A DNA stretch of 9,135 bases from an uncultured Collinsella sp. (GTDB lineage: Bacteria > Actinomycetota > Coriobacteriia > Coriobacteriales > Coriobacteriaceae), in NCBI GenBank assembly GCA_900549245.1, contig URNQ01000058.1, forward strand, positions 1-9,135. Direction: 5' to 3'. Positions 1 through 6,427 of the stretch are shown one piece after another. The position numbers and the translations under genes were made by a program. The notes beneath the pieces are model-generated. The model was not told the DNA's origin. It saw only the letters and a program-made list of their open reading frames with translations, and ran no database searches. How positions within the stretch are numbered: the first letter of the stretch is position 1; each line of letters begins with the position of its first letter.

Positions 1-1
1 C

Positions 2-565
2 GAGTGGCTGCCCGGCGTAGACCGATCCGACCCCTCCGCACCGTATATATATCTTGTACTGGTCATGCGCGAGTGCTGGAAGTGCCACAATGAGACCTCG
101 GTCGCGGCCTTCGGTATTCCCCATCGAGCCGATGACGGCAAGGACACCGCCGCCGCGTACGCACCTAACGAAGCCGGACACATTGCCGTCGACACAGCCA
201 ATGCCAACGCACTCGCCATCGTTCCCGCACTTGGCTGCGTGCCGGGCGAGCTCCGCGACTACCTCCATAAGCGCTGCGGCTACAAGCCCGTAGGCGCGCG
301 AACCTCCAAGGCGCCGTCGCTCGGCAACACGTGCACCAGCTGCGATGCGCTGCAGGGCAGCCGCTATCTGTTCGAGGAGCCCTCGTCCCCGTTTGCCCTC
401 ACCGCGATCAACAAGCTGCCGGCACTGGAGTTTGTGCGCGTCGAAGTTGCCGGCGTCTTTGGCGTCCCGGCCACGCGCACCGACTTTGACCAGGCGCTCT
501 TCACCTGGGCACGCGACCACCATACCGAGTTTCACAAGCAGCTCGGCGAGGGGATTTATTTGTAG
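2..565 (+). CDS. Zinc-ribbon protein of unknown function, 5' partial
   Basis: The frame is open without a stop from base 2, so the gene very probably begins left of the window. The ATG at 65 has no Shine-Dalgarno sequence before it, and the residues upstream (ending APYIYLVLVM) read like a beta strand leading into the metal site. Numbered from the Met at 65, there is a CWKC pair at residues 4-7 and a CTSC pair at 90-93 followed by DALQG and an FEEPSSPF stretch. Two widely separated CxxC pairs are typical of a split zinc ribbon. I recall similar uncharacterised bacterial proteins with a CWKC...CxxCGALQG layout, but cannot name a function. It converges on the minus-strand zinc-ribbon gene ending at 603. 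It is probably a cytoplasmic metal- or nucleic-acid-binding protein, but that is inference from the ribbon alone. Confidence 0.72.
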   Translation, partial: EWLPGVDRSDPSAPYIYLVLVMRECWKCHNETSVAAFGIPHRADDGKDTAAAYAPNEAGHIAVDTANANALAIVPALGCVPGELRDYLHKRCGYKPVGARTSKAPSLGNTCTSCDALQGSRYLFEEPSSPFALTAINKLPALEFVRVEVAGVFGVPATRTDFDQALFTWARDHHTEFHKQLGEGIYL

Positions 566-602
566 GGGCGGCGAGACGTGCACGGTCTACTGCCCGCATC
601 AC

Positions 603-887
603 TTACCCCTCGCCACCGTCGTCATACACGATATCGAAGCCACAAACAGGACACTTCTCCGGATACGCCGGCATATGAACGCCCGTGCGTTTTCTCGCAT
701 CTTTGCTGAGCCTATCACGCGCATCGATAAATCGAATGTCGAGACACGGAATTTGCAAGCCACAGCAAGGGCAGGCGACAGCAAACGAACCGTAATCAAC
801 TTCCACATTCGGGAACATGCTTTTGTCGATGAGGGCGCACGGCAGTTTTCCGTACTTCCCCAGTGCGACATCACTTCTCCAGCTCAT
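603..887 (-). CDS. Small protein with two CPxCG zinc knuckles, unknown function
   Basis: A 94-residue protein. The frame could start at 953, but the ATG at 885-887 is preceded by a GA-rich Shine-Dalgarno stretch (GAGAGGGGAGCGAGA), so I chose it. There are CxxC pairs at residues 39-42 (ACPCCG) and 79-82 (CPVCG), plus C17 and C48. The pairing of CPxCG motifs about 40 residues apart is the usual zinc-ribbon or rubredoxin-like arrangement. The segment between them is charged (DARDRLSKDARKR). There is no signal peptide or membrane segment, so it should be cytoplasmic. It stands alone on the minus strand, facing the partial zinc-ribbon gene on the left and divergent from the gene at 1252. I do not recognise the family; the motif and the clear ribosome-binding site are the evidence that it is real. 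Confidence 0.66.
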   Translation of the reverse strand: MSWRSDVALGKYGKLPCALIDKSMFPNVEVDYGSFAVACPCCGLQIPCLDIRFIDARDRLSKDARKRTGVHMPAYPEKCPVCGFDIVYDDGGEG

Positions 888-1087
888 TCTCGCTCCCCTC
901 TCGTTATTCAAACCAGGAAGAGCATGCACCAGCAAGCACACGTGAGATTGCATCGCCGCGCGATCCGATCAAACGGCACGATCGTCAAAGAATGCCAAAT
1001 CCTAATACACTAATATGGCAGAAGCCCCGCCTTATCGCGCTTCTTTTCCGAACGATCGAACGCGAGTCATACCCTTCAATGATATGG

Positions 1088-1146
1088 CCGAGAGTCAATT
1101 ATTACGAGATCTCATTCCGCGATCGGCGCATCGTCGATGCTCTCGG
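1088..1146. repeat. Cluster of palindromes in the 888-1251 noncoding gap
   Basis: The gap between the divergent genes starting at 887 and 1252 holds no convincing gene. Within it, CCGAGAG (1088-1094) is matched by its perfect complement CTCTCGG (1140-1146). Between them lie the 8-base palindrome GAGATCTC (1106-1113) and the 13-base odd palindrome GCATCGTCGATGC (1128-1140). ACGATCGT near 978 is another palindrome. The block lies upstream of the -10 candidate at 1189, so it may be a protein-binding region for the divergent promoters, or a folded RNA if transcribed from further left. Function not shown by the sequence. Confidence 0.4.
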
Positions 1147-1188
1147 TTTGCTGCTGGCGCGCTCGCGCCCCGCTACCCCACTCCCTTG

Positions 1189-1194
1189 TATACT
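1189..1194 (+). promoter_or_regulatory. Candidate -10 box for the gene at 1252
   Basis: TATACT, five of six matches to the consensus -10 box. I see no convincing -35 box 16-18 bases upstream. It would start transcription near 1201 and give a leader of about 50 bases before the GTG at 1252. The same hexamer recurs ahead of the peptidase gene (8543-8548). Confidence 0.4.
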
Positions 1195-1251
1195 GATGTA
1201 GCACGTGTTTCATCCGGGCTTGTTGGGCCGGATTGTTCTTGGGAGGGTCTT

Positions 1252-1743
1252 GTGGCTGCTTCGAATCCGCCTAAGGGGAGCGTTTCCTCCTCATCCATCA
1301 AACCGGTTACGCGCAAGGCTGTGCGATGCCAGCGTGAGGTTGCCTGGCTTGTCACGCAGGCCGCGGGCAGGCTTGTGGCGACCACAGAAGACGTCAATGC
1401 GCCCACGCCGAGCTTTGTGTTGGCAGCGGCGCTCGAACGCGTGCGCCAGTTAGAACTTGCCGCGCAGGAAGCCGGCAGTGCCCTTGACTACCAGGGCACC
1501 ATGGCACCCGACCTGTCCACGTTTTGCCGCACGGCCGAGCTGCCTGCCGCGCCCAACGCGCTTTCGGACGCAGGCTACATGTTTACGCTTTCGGGCGCGG
1601 ACCTTATCCGCGACATCTATGCATACTGCGGCGAACTCACCGAGAGCCACGTCTTTGACGCTGCCGAAATCAAGCCGGGATACGCCATCAAACTGGTTCT
1701 TAGGCTGTTCTTGATGGACGAGCTCGGAACCACGCCAGCGTAA
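1252..1743 (+). CDS. Hypothetical protein, GTG start
   Basis: A 163-residue protein that I do not recognise. The open frame extends to an ATG at 1015, but the GTG at 1252 has GGGAGG (1241-1246) five bases upstream and a -10-like TATACT further up, while the stretch before it is low in protein character, so the shorter form is preferred. The N-terminus is rich in Ser, Pro and Lys and may be disordered. Residues about 45-70 (AAALERVRQLELAAQEAGSA) look like an amphipathic, possibly coiled-coil helix, and the rest is a mixed alpha-type sequence ending IKLVLRLFLMDELG. There is no signal peptide, transmembrane helix or catalytic motif. Some Collinsella-like genomes carry many such short lineage-specific proteins. 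It converges on the AlbA_2 gene, about 90 bases away. Confidence 0.62.
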   Translation: MAASNPPKGSVSSSSIKPVTRKAVRCQREVAWLVTQAAGRLVATTEDVNAPTPSFVLAAALERVRQLELAAQEAGSALDYQGTMAPDLSTFCRTAELPAAPNALSDAGYMFTLSGADLIRDIYAYCGELTESHVFDAAEIKPGYAIKLVLRLFLMDELGTTPA

Positions 1744-1790
1744 GCCGAGTCTTTAGCATCGCCATCGACTGGGCAACAACCGCCTTACCT

Positions 1791-1837
1791 TAGCGGGCGT
1801 CAATCGAGAGTCGATTATTGGTTCACCTCGTCCGCTA
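1791..1837. repeat. Nested inverted repeats between convergent genes
   Basis: An outer pair, TAGCGGGC (1791-1798) with GTCCGCTA (1830-1837, one wobble), encloses a perfect inner hairpin AATCGA-GAG-TCGATT (1802-1816). It lies between the stops of the convergent genes at 1743 and 1835 and overlaps the latter stop. It may act as a weak bidirectional terminator, but neither strand has a clear U-tract. Confidence 0.35.
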
Positions 1838-3310
1838 GCGCATCTGCTCCGCGCGCTCCGTTAGCCGGTACTTGCGAATGCGGCTCGTCACCGGCGCCGT
1901 GGGCTCAAGCTCGCCTTGAGCAATGAGCGCGTTGACGCGCGACCTAACTTGGGAAATTGTGAGCCCTGTGCGCTCCGCCAACTCGCGTGTACCCAGCTCG
2001 CCGTAGCGCTTGAGTGCCGTCACAATTAAGCCCCCGCCATGATCGACCGGCTCGATCTTTGAACGGTAAAGTACGACCTTGAACCGATCGAACCCCGGGC
2101 AGAACAGGGGCTCGGCCAGACCATGCGCGCGCATGGCATCGATCATCATCGGGATGCCCAAGCCATTGCCCTCAGCCGACGAACCTGCGCCATCCGGCAG
2201 CGGGACAATCGACATGAGTTTCACGAGCGTCGCGTTACGGCATCGGGAACTGCCGTCAAACAAGTTCTCGCGAGTCTTTCCCCCGTAAAGACCGCCAGGG
2301 TTCGTCACCTCGACACGATCGCCAAAGACGTCGACAGCAATCGACTGTCCACAGAATCGATCCCCATACTCCCTGTGAATCACCGCGTTGGCAATCGCCT
2401 CGCGCAGGACCTCCTCGGGAATCTCCAGCGAATCGGTGCGCGAGACGCCCTGGACGGTCGAGGTTCGCCGCAAATTCTTGGCGACAGCCGCGACGGCATC
2501 CGAGATCATCTCGCCCAACGTTCCCTCGCAGATTGTGCGGTCCATGAACCTCAGCGATCCCGCCGCGCCTTTCTGGGTCCCGACATGGACGGCCACATCA
2601 ATAAAGAGCTTGGGATAGAACTGCTGCGGGTAGGTGCCCACAGCCAAGAGTCCGGCCTTAGTGACGTTACCTTGGGAATCAAAGATATTTAGGCGCTCCA
2701 GCTTCGTTTTCTCGTCCGACGCGCCGCGCATTGCCCGGGGCGTCAATGAGAAAGCACGCTCTATCGTGCGGTCGACCAATGGTTCGTCGAGGTCATCTGC
2801 GCCCGCACCCGGCACCGCGTCGCGATCGCTCGGGCTCGTCCGTTCGTATGATGCCAACGCGAGCACCTCGGTCGATGAAAGCGGCACGTCTTTGTCGTCG
2901 ATGCGCTTGTAGCTGCCGCCCTGGGCGCCGCGCTCTATTACATAGCAGGGCTTGCTCGACGGATCGAGCTCCTCAATCGTGATAACGAGAACAATGGTGC
3001 CCTGGAGCTCCACTCGCTCAATCGTGTATTTGGGCGGATTGGCCAGCTTTCCTCGACCGCCCGCATCGCCCATGCCTGCGACAAATTGGTTGAGCACCTT
3101 CTCAGTTTCGAAATTCTCGACTGGGACAAAACCCGCGCGCTCGCTCACGCCGAGCACGATGATTCCGCCGGCGGTGTTCGCGAATGCGCTCACCGTTTCC
3201 CATACGTCGCGGGAAAGCGTCGTGGCGCTCTCCTTCACTTCGACGTTAAGATCATCCGAACCCATGCGCCTTAAAGACTCGAGCAGATTAGCCAGCTCGT
3301 TTTCGTTCAT
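1835..3310 (-). CDS. AlbA_2/Schlafen-type ATP-binding protein with C-terminal winged helix (putative regulator)
   Basis: A 491-residue protein in three parts. Residues about 18-150 form an AlbA_2 (Schlafen AlbA_2) domain, with the hallmark EVKES...WETVSAFANTAGGIIVLGVSE. Residues about 295-415 form a GHKL ATPase-type domain (HATPase_c_4): REAIANAVIHREY carries the N-box Asn, DRVEVTNPGG is the middle motif and EGNGLGIPMM the glycine-rich lid. Residues about 430-480 read as a winged helix (ELGTRELAERTGLTISQVRSRVNALIAQG), followed by a basic tail. Proteins of this build are usually annotated as ATP-binding proteins or putative transcriptional regulators; DNA binding is inferred, the ligand unknown, and some relatives sit in defence or accessory islands. 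Two ATGs lie six bases apart; AAAGGG is one base from the first (3316) but seven from the second (3310), so I used the second. A repeat cluster lies just upstream and the gene is monocistronic. Confidence 0.86.
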   Translation of the reverse strand: MNENELANLLESLRRMGSDDLNVEVKESATTLSRDVWETVSAFANTAGGIIVLGVSERAGFVPVENFETEKVLNQFVAGMGDAGGRGKLANPPKYTIERVELQGTIVLVITIEELDPSSKPCYVIERGAQGGSYKRIDDKDVPLSSTEVLALASYERTSPSDRDAVPGAGADDLDEPLVDRTIERAFSLTPRAMRGASDEKTKLERLNIFDSQGNVTKAGLLAVGTYPQQFYPKLFIDVAVHVGTQKGAAGSLRFMDRTICEGTLGEMISDAVAAVAKNLRRTSTVQGVSRTDSLEIPEEVLREAIANAVIHREYGDRFCGQSIAVDVFGDRVEVTNPGGLYGGKTRENLFDGSSRCRNATLVKLMSIVPLPDGAGSSAEGNGLGIPMMIDAMRAHGLAEPLFCPGFDRFKVVLYRSKIEPVDHGGGLIVTALKRYGELGTRELAERTGLTISQVRSRVNALIAQGELEPTAPVTSRIRKYRLTERAEQMR

Positions 3311-3356
3311 CTGCATGCCCTTTCGTCTCGACTCGGCGGCGAGTGTCCCAATGGGC

Positions 3357-3442
3357 TTCTCTCGTCTCTCAGTTATCTCTCGTAATTATCTCTCGTCTTT
3401 CTCTTTATCTCTCGTCTTAGTAATGAGTGAGAGATGAGAGAT
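3357..3442. repeat. NTCTCTC repeat cluster upstream of the AlbA_2 gene
   Basis: Five copies of NTCTCTC start at 3357, 3364, 3375, 3388 and 3407. Three of them (3373-3383, 3386-3396, 3405-3415) belong to an identical 11-base unit TTATCTCTCGT. Two inverted copies, GAGAGAT, lie at 3429-3435 and 3436-3442. The copy at 3407 can pair with that at 3429 (7 bp, 15-base loop). The block begins about 45 bases upstream of the AlbA_2 start, where its promoter and operator should be. A -10-like GATAAT on the minus strand (3385-3390) falls between two repeats. An autoregulatory binding site is a reasonable guess. Confidence 0.6.
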
Positions 3443-3494
3443 GCATGAATGATGGATGAGCGTGGGTTATTGGACGGCTAGGCAATCCCTCAAA

Positions 3495-3533
3495 CAAAAA
3501 ACGAGGCTGGCCTTACGCCGAGCCCCGTTTTTA
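3495..3533 (-). terminator. Intrinsic terminator after the EIID gene
   Basis: On the minus strand the stem ACGGGGCT/AGCCTCGT (3521-3528 with 3501-3508, one G-U pair, 12-base loop) is followed by a run of T (complement of 3496-3501). It lies about 45 bases past the EIID stop and closes the deglycase-EIIC-EIID transcript. On the plus strand the same hairpin has one mismatch and is also followed by Ts (3528-3532), so it may work both ways. Confidence 0.82.
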
Positions 3534-3576
3534 CACGGTTAGTTAGTTGTCCAGCACGCGAGCATATCGGTCAGCA

Positions 3577-4425
3577 TTACGCCGCCGCAAACACGCCCAA
3601 GCCCGTTCCGATGATGCAGATCGCAAAGATGCCCAAGATAATCCAAATGGTCTTGGCGCCCTTTTTGTACAGGGCGACGCAGGCAAAGGTTGCCAGCAAG
3701 GGCAGCAGGCCGGGGAAGATCGAGTCGAACAGATCCTGCAGGACGATCTCCGAGCCGCCCACGTCAAAGGTCAGAGCCGTGGACAGCGAGACCTGCGCCG
3801 CGATCATGGCGCCGATAACGGTCATTCCAAGGACGCCGGCAGCATGCGTCATGCGAGACATAAGGTTGTTCTCTTCGGACTGCTGCAGGAACTTGGTTCC
3901 CAGGTCGTAACCCAGATGGGCCGCGACGATACGCGTTGCGAAGTTAATCACCGAGTAGATAAGCGCGTACACGATGGGGCCGAGCGGGTTGCCCGTCGAA
4001 GCAATGCCGATGCCAATGCCGGCGGCAACCACGCGGAACGTTCCCCAGTAGAACGAATCGCCGATGCCCGAAAGCGGTCCCATGAGGCCGACCTTCATGG
4101 CGTTGATCGAGGCCGTGTCAAAGTTCTCATCGGCCGCAGCCTGCTCCTCCATAGAAACCGTCAGGCCGGCGACAAACGGGAGCACGTGGGGCGTGATGTT
4201 AAAGAACTCGGTGTGACGGTCGAGCGCCGCATAGTAATCGTCGTCGTTGGGGTAGATCTTACGCAGGGGCTTCTGGATGGTGTACATAAAGCCCATGGCC
4301 ATCATCTTGTCGTACGACTGCGAGCACTGGCTCGTAAACTGGCGAAGGAACATGCTCCGATACATATCGGGGGTCATAATCGCGTCCTTCTTGGCCTCTT
4401 TGAGGTCGGTGTTCTGGGTAGCCAT
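3577..4425 (-). CDS. PTS mannose/fructose/sorbose-family EIID component
   Basis: A 282-residue membrane subunit of a mannose-family PTS permease, of the usual length. With EIIC it forms the sugar channel. Family landmarks: an N-terminal soluble part with MFLRQFTSQCSQSYDKMMAMGFMYTI, RHTEFFNITPHVLPFVAG and MEEQ at about residues 70-95; the glycine-rich core MKVGLMGPLSGIGDSFYWGT at about 110-130; and hydrophobic segments near 135-155, 160-170, 195-215, 230-250 and 258-280. The ATG overlaps the EIIC stop by one base (TAATG), so the two are translationally coupled. A strong AGGAGGA Shine-Dalgarno lies inside the last EIIC codons. It is the last gene of the transcript. Substrate cannot be read from EIID alone; the deglycase upstream points to a glycated amine. 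Confidence 0.95.
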   Translation of the reverse strand: MATQNTDLKEAKKDAIMTPDMYRSMFLRQFTSQCSQSYDKMMAMGFMYTIQKPLRKIYPNDDDYYAALDRHTEFFNITPHVLPFVAGLTVSMEEQAAADENFDTASINAMKVGLMGPLSGIGDSFYWGTFRVVAAGIGIGIASTGNPLGPIVYALIYSVINFATRIVAAHLGYDLGTKFLQQSEENNLMSRMTHAAGVLGMTVIGAMIAAQVSLSTALTFDVGGSEIVLQDLFDSIFPGLLPLLATFACVALYKKGAKTIWIILGIFAICIIGTGLGVFAAA

Positions 4426-5198
4426 TAGAAGTCCTCCTCTTCATCTGCAGCAACCGTCTGCGGACCGGACGAGCCCTCGCGGAAGGCCAGGAGCAGCGCG
4501 ACGCAAATGGCAGCCGCGGCGACGCCGACCACGTCCATCTTGAGGTAGATGACCATAATGAAGCCGATGAACAGCCAAGGAAGCAGCTTGTTGTCGCCCA
4601 TGGTCCTAATGAGCAGGGCGAAGCCGATGCAGACCATGACGCCGGACGCAACGTTGAGGCCGTCCATCACAAACTGCGGAATGGCGTTGAGCGCGTTGTT
4701 GATGAGGTCGGCGCCAAAGAACAGCGAGCCGAACACCAGCAGCGCAGACGGAATACCAATCGACAGCGGGACGATGGTCAGGTGGTACAGATTTGCCTTG
4801 GCAAGATCGCGATTTGCAAGAGCGGTCTCGATCTTTTTGCAGGCAAAGGCACCCGGAACGGCGTAGCAGAAGTTACGCCACACCTGAAGGAAGACAGAGA
4901 CGGGAAGGGCGAGCGCGACGGCAGTTGCCGTGCCCGTACCCGTAATGACGGCGAATGCGCAGCCAAGTACGCCAGAAGCGTAGACCTCGGGAGGAACCGC
5001 CGCGCCAACCATGATGGCGCCCATAAACATGGACTCCAAAGCAGCGCCGACGATTACGCCCTGCTGGACATCGCCAAGGATCAAGCCGACGAACAGGCTC
5101 GTAAACAGCGGACGACCAAGCATCGTAATGCCAAATAATTGCTCGTCCATGGACGCAATGAATGCGACCAGTGCAACTAGAAGATACTGGACAACCAT
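4425..5198 (-). CDS. PTS mannose/fructose/sorbose-family EIIC component
   Basis: A 257-residue integral membrane subunit, within the family's usual length. It carries the substrate channel together with EIID. Typical sequence includes LVALVAFIASMDEQLFG at the N-terminus, GRPLFTSLFVGLILGDVQQGVIVGAALESMFMGAIMVGAAVPPE at about 28-75, and hydrophobic helices through to VGVAAAAICVALLLAF. The C-terminus is acidic (ADEEEDF), and those codons also contain the Shine-Dalgarno of EIID. The open frame reaches a TTG at 5207, but that codon abuts a GGGG run, which sits nine bases from the ATG at 5196-5198; the ATG is therefore the better start. It follows the deglycase gene by about 80 bases, which contain a strong stem-loop. 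Confidence 0.93.
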   Translation of the reverse strand: MVVQYLLVALVAFIASMDEQLFGITMLGRPLFTSLFVGLILGDVQQGVIVGAALESMFMGAIMVGAAVPPEVYASGVLGCAFAVITGTGTATAVALALPVSVFLQVWRNFCYAVPGAFACKKIETALANRDLAKANLYHLTIVPLSIGIPSALLVFGSLFFGADLINNALNAIPQFVMDGLNVASGVMVCIGFALLIRTMGDNKLLPWLFIGFIMVIYLKMDVVGVAAAAICVALLLAFREGSSGPQTVAADEEEDF

Positions 5199-5221
5199 TT
5201 CGATCAACCCCAGAAATAGGC

Positions 5222-5256
5222 CTGCAGGCGAGGCGTTCTGCGCAGCTCGCCTGCAG
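5222..5256 (-). other. Intercistronic stem-loop between deglycase and EIIC
   Basis: A perfect 11-bp inverted repeat, CTGCAGGCGAG (5222-5232) with CTCGCCTGCAG (5246-5256). Three more pairs can form inside past a two-base bulge (5233-5235 with 5241-5243), leaving a 5-base loop. There is no T-run after it on the minus strand, so it is unlikely to be a simple terminator. It could protect the 3' end of the deglycase message or set the ratio of enzyme to permease. Confidence 0.65.
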
Positions 5257-5279
5257 ACAACCGCAGTAATTTGAGAGGA

Positions 5280-6314
5280 TTAGTAGTTCATCTGGTGATA
5301 GTAACGACGCGTGGTGAGCGGGTGGTTGCGGACGTCCTCGAGGTGGCAGCTCAGGCGCTCGGTGATGGTGTAGGTGACCATCGGGGAGACGATCTTGCGG
5401 AACTCGGGGTCGCTGAACGGCAGCTCGACCTCGGCGGTGTCGAACTTGTTCACGCGAACGTTGACGCCCTTCTCGTCGGCGAGCATGTGGGTGAAGTTGT
5501 CAACACGGTCCATGAGCTTGCGGGTGTCGTCCTCGCCGTAGAGCATGATGAGGCTCGTGCCCTCCTCGCACAGCTCGATGGTGCCGTGGAAGAACTCGGC
5601 GGCGTGGATGGACTTGGTCTTAATCCACTGCATCTCCTCGAGGATGCACATGGCATAGTCGTAAGCCTCACCCCAGAGCATGCCGGAGCCGATCACCATG
5701 TGGTAGTCGGTGTCCTTGAAGTCCTCGGCCATAGCGGCGCAGCGCTCGTCCTGGGCATCCTTAGCCTTGATGAGGAACGGGGCGATGTTGCCGAACTCCT
5801 CCATGAAGGTGTCGTACTTGGGGAAGGCACCGGCGTTCTTGAGGAAGCGGGCGACCAGCGTGATCTGGTAGGTGTAGATGGCCTCGCACAGAACGTCGTC
5901 CTCGGCGAAGCTGAAGAACTTGTAGTTGGCGTACTCGGTGGCCGGGGTGTTGTCGTTGGAGACATACATCAGCGTGCGGGCGCCCTGCTCCTGGCAGAAC
6001 TTGGCGGCCTCGATGATCTCGGGGGTAGTGCCGGTACGGGTGGAGAAGACGCAGACCGAGTCCTTGTTGAAGGTCTTGGGCGGGCAGGCGAGGAACTCTG
6101 CGGCGATCTCGCAGTGGACGTCGACGTCGGCCGTGGTGGTCTCGACCCAATACTTCATCGGGAGCGTGTGGGCCCAAGTGCCGCCGCAGCCAATGAAGAA
6201 GATGTTGGAATAACCCTGCTCGCAGACTTCGTCTACGGCAGCCTCAATCTGAGGACGGAGAGCGAGGGCATCGCTCACAACCTTCTCGTAACGAGGCTCA
6301 TCGAAATTGAACAT
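5280..6314 (-). CDS. SIS-domain sugar-amine-6-phosphate deglycase (FrlB/GfrF/FraB-like)
   Basis: A 344-residue cytoplasmic enzyme, close to the 340 or so of E. coli FrlB. It should cleave a phosphorylated Amadori or Heyns compound to a hexose 6-phosphate and the free amine or amino acid. Two SIS domains: the first with IGCGGTWAHT (41-50) and the phosphate-binding STRTGTTPE (91-99), the second from about 200. IHAAEFFHGTIEL aligns by eye with FrlB's IESGEFRHGPLEI, and the C-terminus HPLTTRRYYHQMNY with FrlB's NPDERRYYGGLVEY. The catalytic pair described for FraB (Glu and His 16 residues apart) is matched by E227 and H243. AGGAG sits six bases before the ATG. The gene heads a three-gene transcript with EIIC and EIID. 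Fructoselysine or glucoselysine 6-phosphate is the best substrate guess; a fructose-asparagine or another SIS activity is possible. Confidence 0.88.
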   Translation of the reverse strand: MFNFDEPRYEKVVSDALALRPQIEAAVDEVCEQGYSNIFFIGCGGTWAHTLPMKYWVETTTADVDVHCEIAAEFLACPPKTFNKDSVCVFSTRTGTTPEIIEAAKFCQEQGARTLMYVSNDNTPATEYANYKFFSFAEDDVLCEAIYTYQITLVARFLKNAGAFPKYDTFMEEFGNIAPFLIKAKDAQDERCAAMAEDFKDTDYHMVIGSGMLWGEAYDYAMCILEEMQWIKTKSIHAAEFFHGTIELCEEGTSLIMLYGEDDTRKLMDRVDNFTHMLADEKGVNVRVNKFDTAEVELPFSDPEFRKIVSPMVTYTITERLSCHLEDVRNHPLTTRRYYHQMNY

Positions 6315-6334
6315 CCCTTACTCCTAACTCACTT

Positions 6335-6355
6335 GGATGAACCCTTCATTCATCC
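6335..6355 (-). promoter_or_regulatory. Hairpin at the 5' end of the deglycase leader
   Basis: GGATGAA (6335-6341) and TTCATCC (6349-6355) form a perfect 7-bp stem with a 7-base loop. It lies just downstream of the predicted start of transcription (near 6358) and about 10 bases upstream of the AGGAG site. It may be a 5'-stabilising hairpin or, at DNA level, an operator. Confidence 0.45.
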
Positions 6356-6361
6356 CATGAC

Positions 6362-6392
6362 GTTATAATACTTTATATAACTAACTATGCAA
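6362..6392 (-). promoter_or_regulatory. Candidate promoter with overlapping inverted repeat, deglycase-EIIC-EIID transcript
   Basis: On the minus strand TATTAT (6365-6370, five of six consensus) serves as -10 and a weak TTGCAT (6387-6392) as -35, 16 bases apart. The inverted repeat GTTATA-N8-TATAAC (6362-6367 and 6376-6381) covers the -10 box, a natural place for a repressor. The adjacent GntR protein is the first candidate to bind it. A terminator lies just upstream, so a promoter is required here. Confidence 0.6.
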
Positions 6393-6427
6393 GAACTATT
6401 TCAGAATTATTTAGATCTTTCTTTAAT

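Noticed and set aside
566..595. Possible terminator hairpin GGGCGG/CTGCCC between convergent zinc-ribbon genes
   Set aside because: Only six pairs with a wobble, an 18-base loop and no U-run on either strand.
888..953. Longer N-terminus of the zinc-knuckle protein back to 953
   Set aside because: The ATG at 887 is preceded by a GA-rich Shine-Dalgarno stretch; the upstream ATG has none.
1015..1251. N-terminal extension of the 1252 gene back to the ATG at 1015
   Set aside because: It has no ribosome-binding site, overlaps the palindromes and the -10 candidate, and the GTG at 1252 has GGGAGG at five bases.
3355..3442. CRISPR array
   Set aside because: Repeat units are only 7-11 bases with gaps of 2-9 bases; there are no spacers of CRISPR length and no cas genes.
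3547..4428. A 293-codon open frame on the plus strand, opposite EIID
   Set aside because: Antisense of a well-supported PTS gene, with Arg/His/Asp-rich low-complexity sequence and no start signal.
5271..6368. A 365-codon open frame on the plus strand, opposite the deglycase gene
   Set aside because: It is the antisense of a gene with clear family motifs, is rich in Val, Leu, Gly, Asp and Glu as GC-rich reverse frames are, and has no Shine-Dalgarno. It is a by-product of codon bias.
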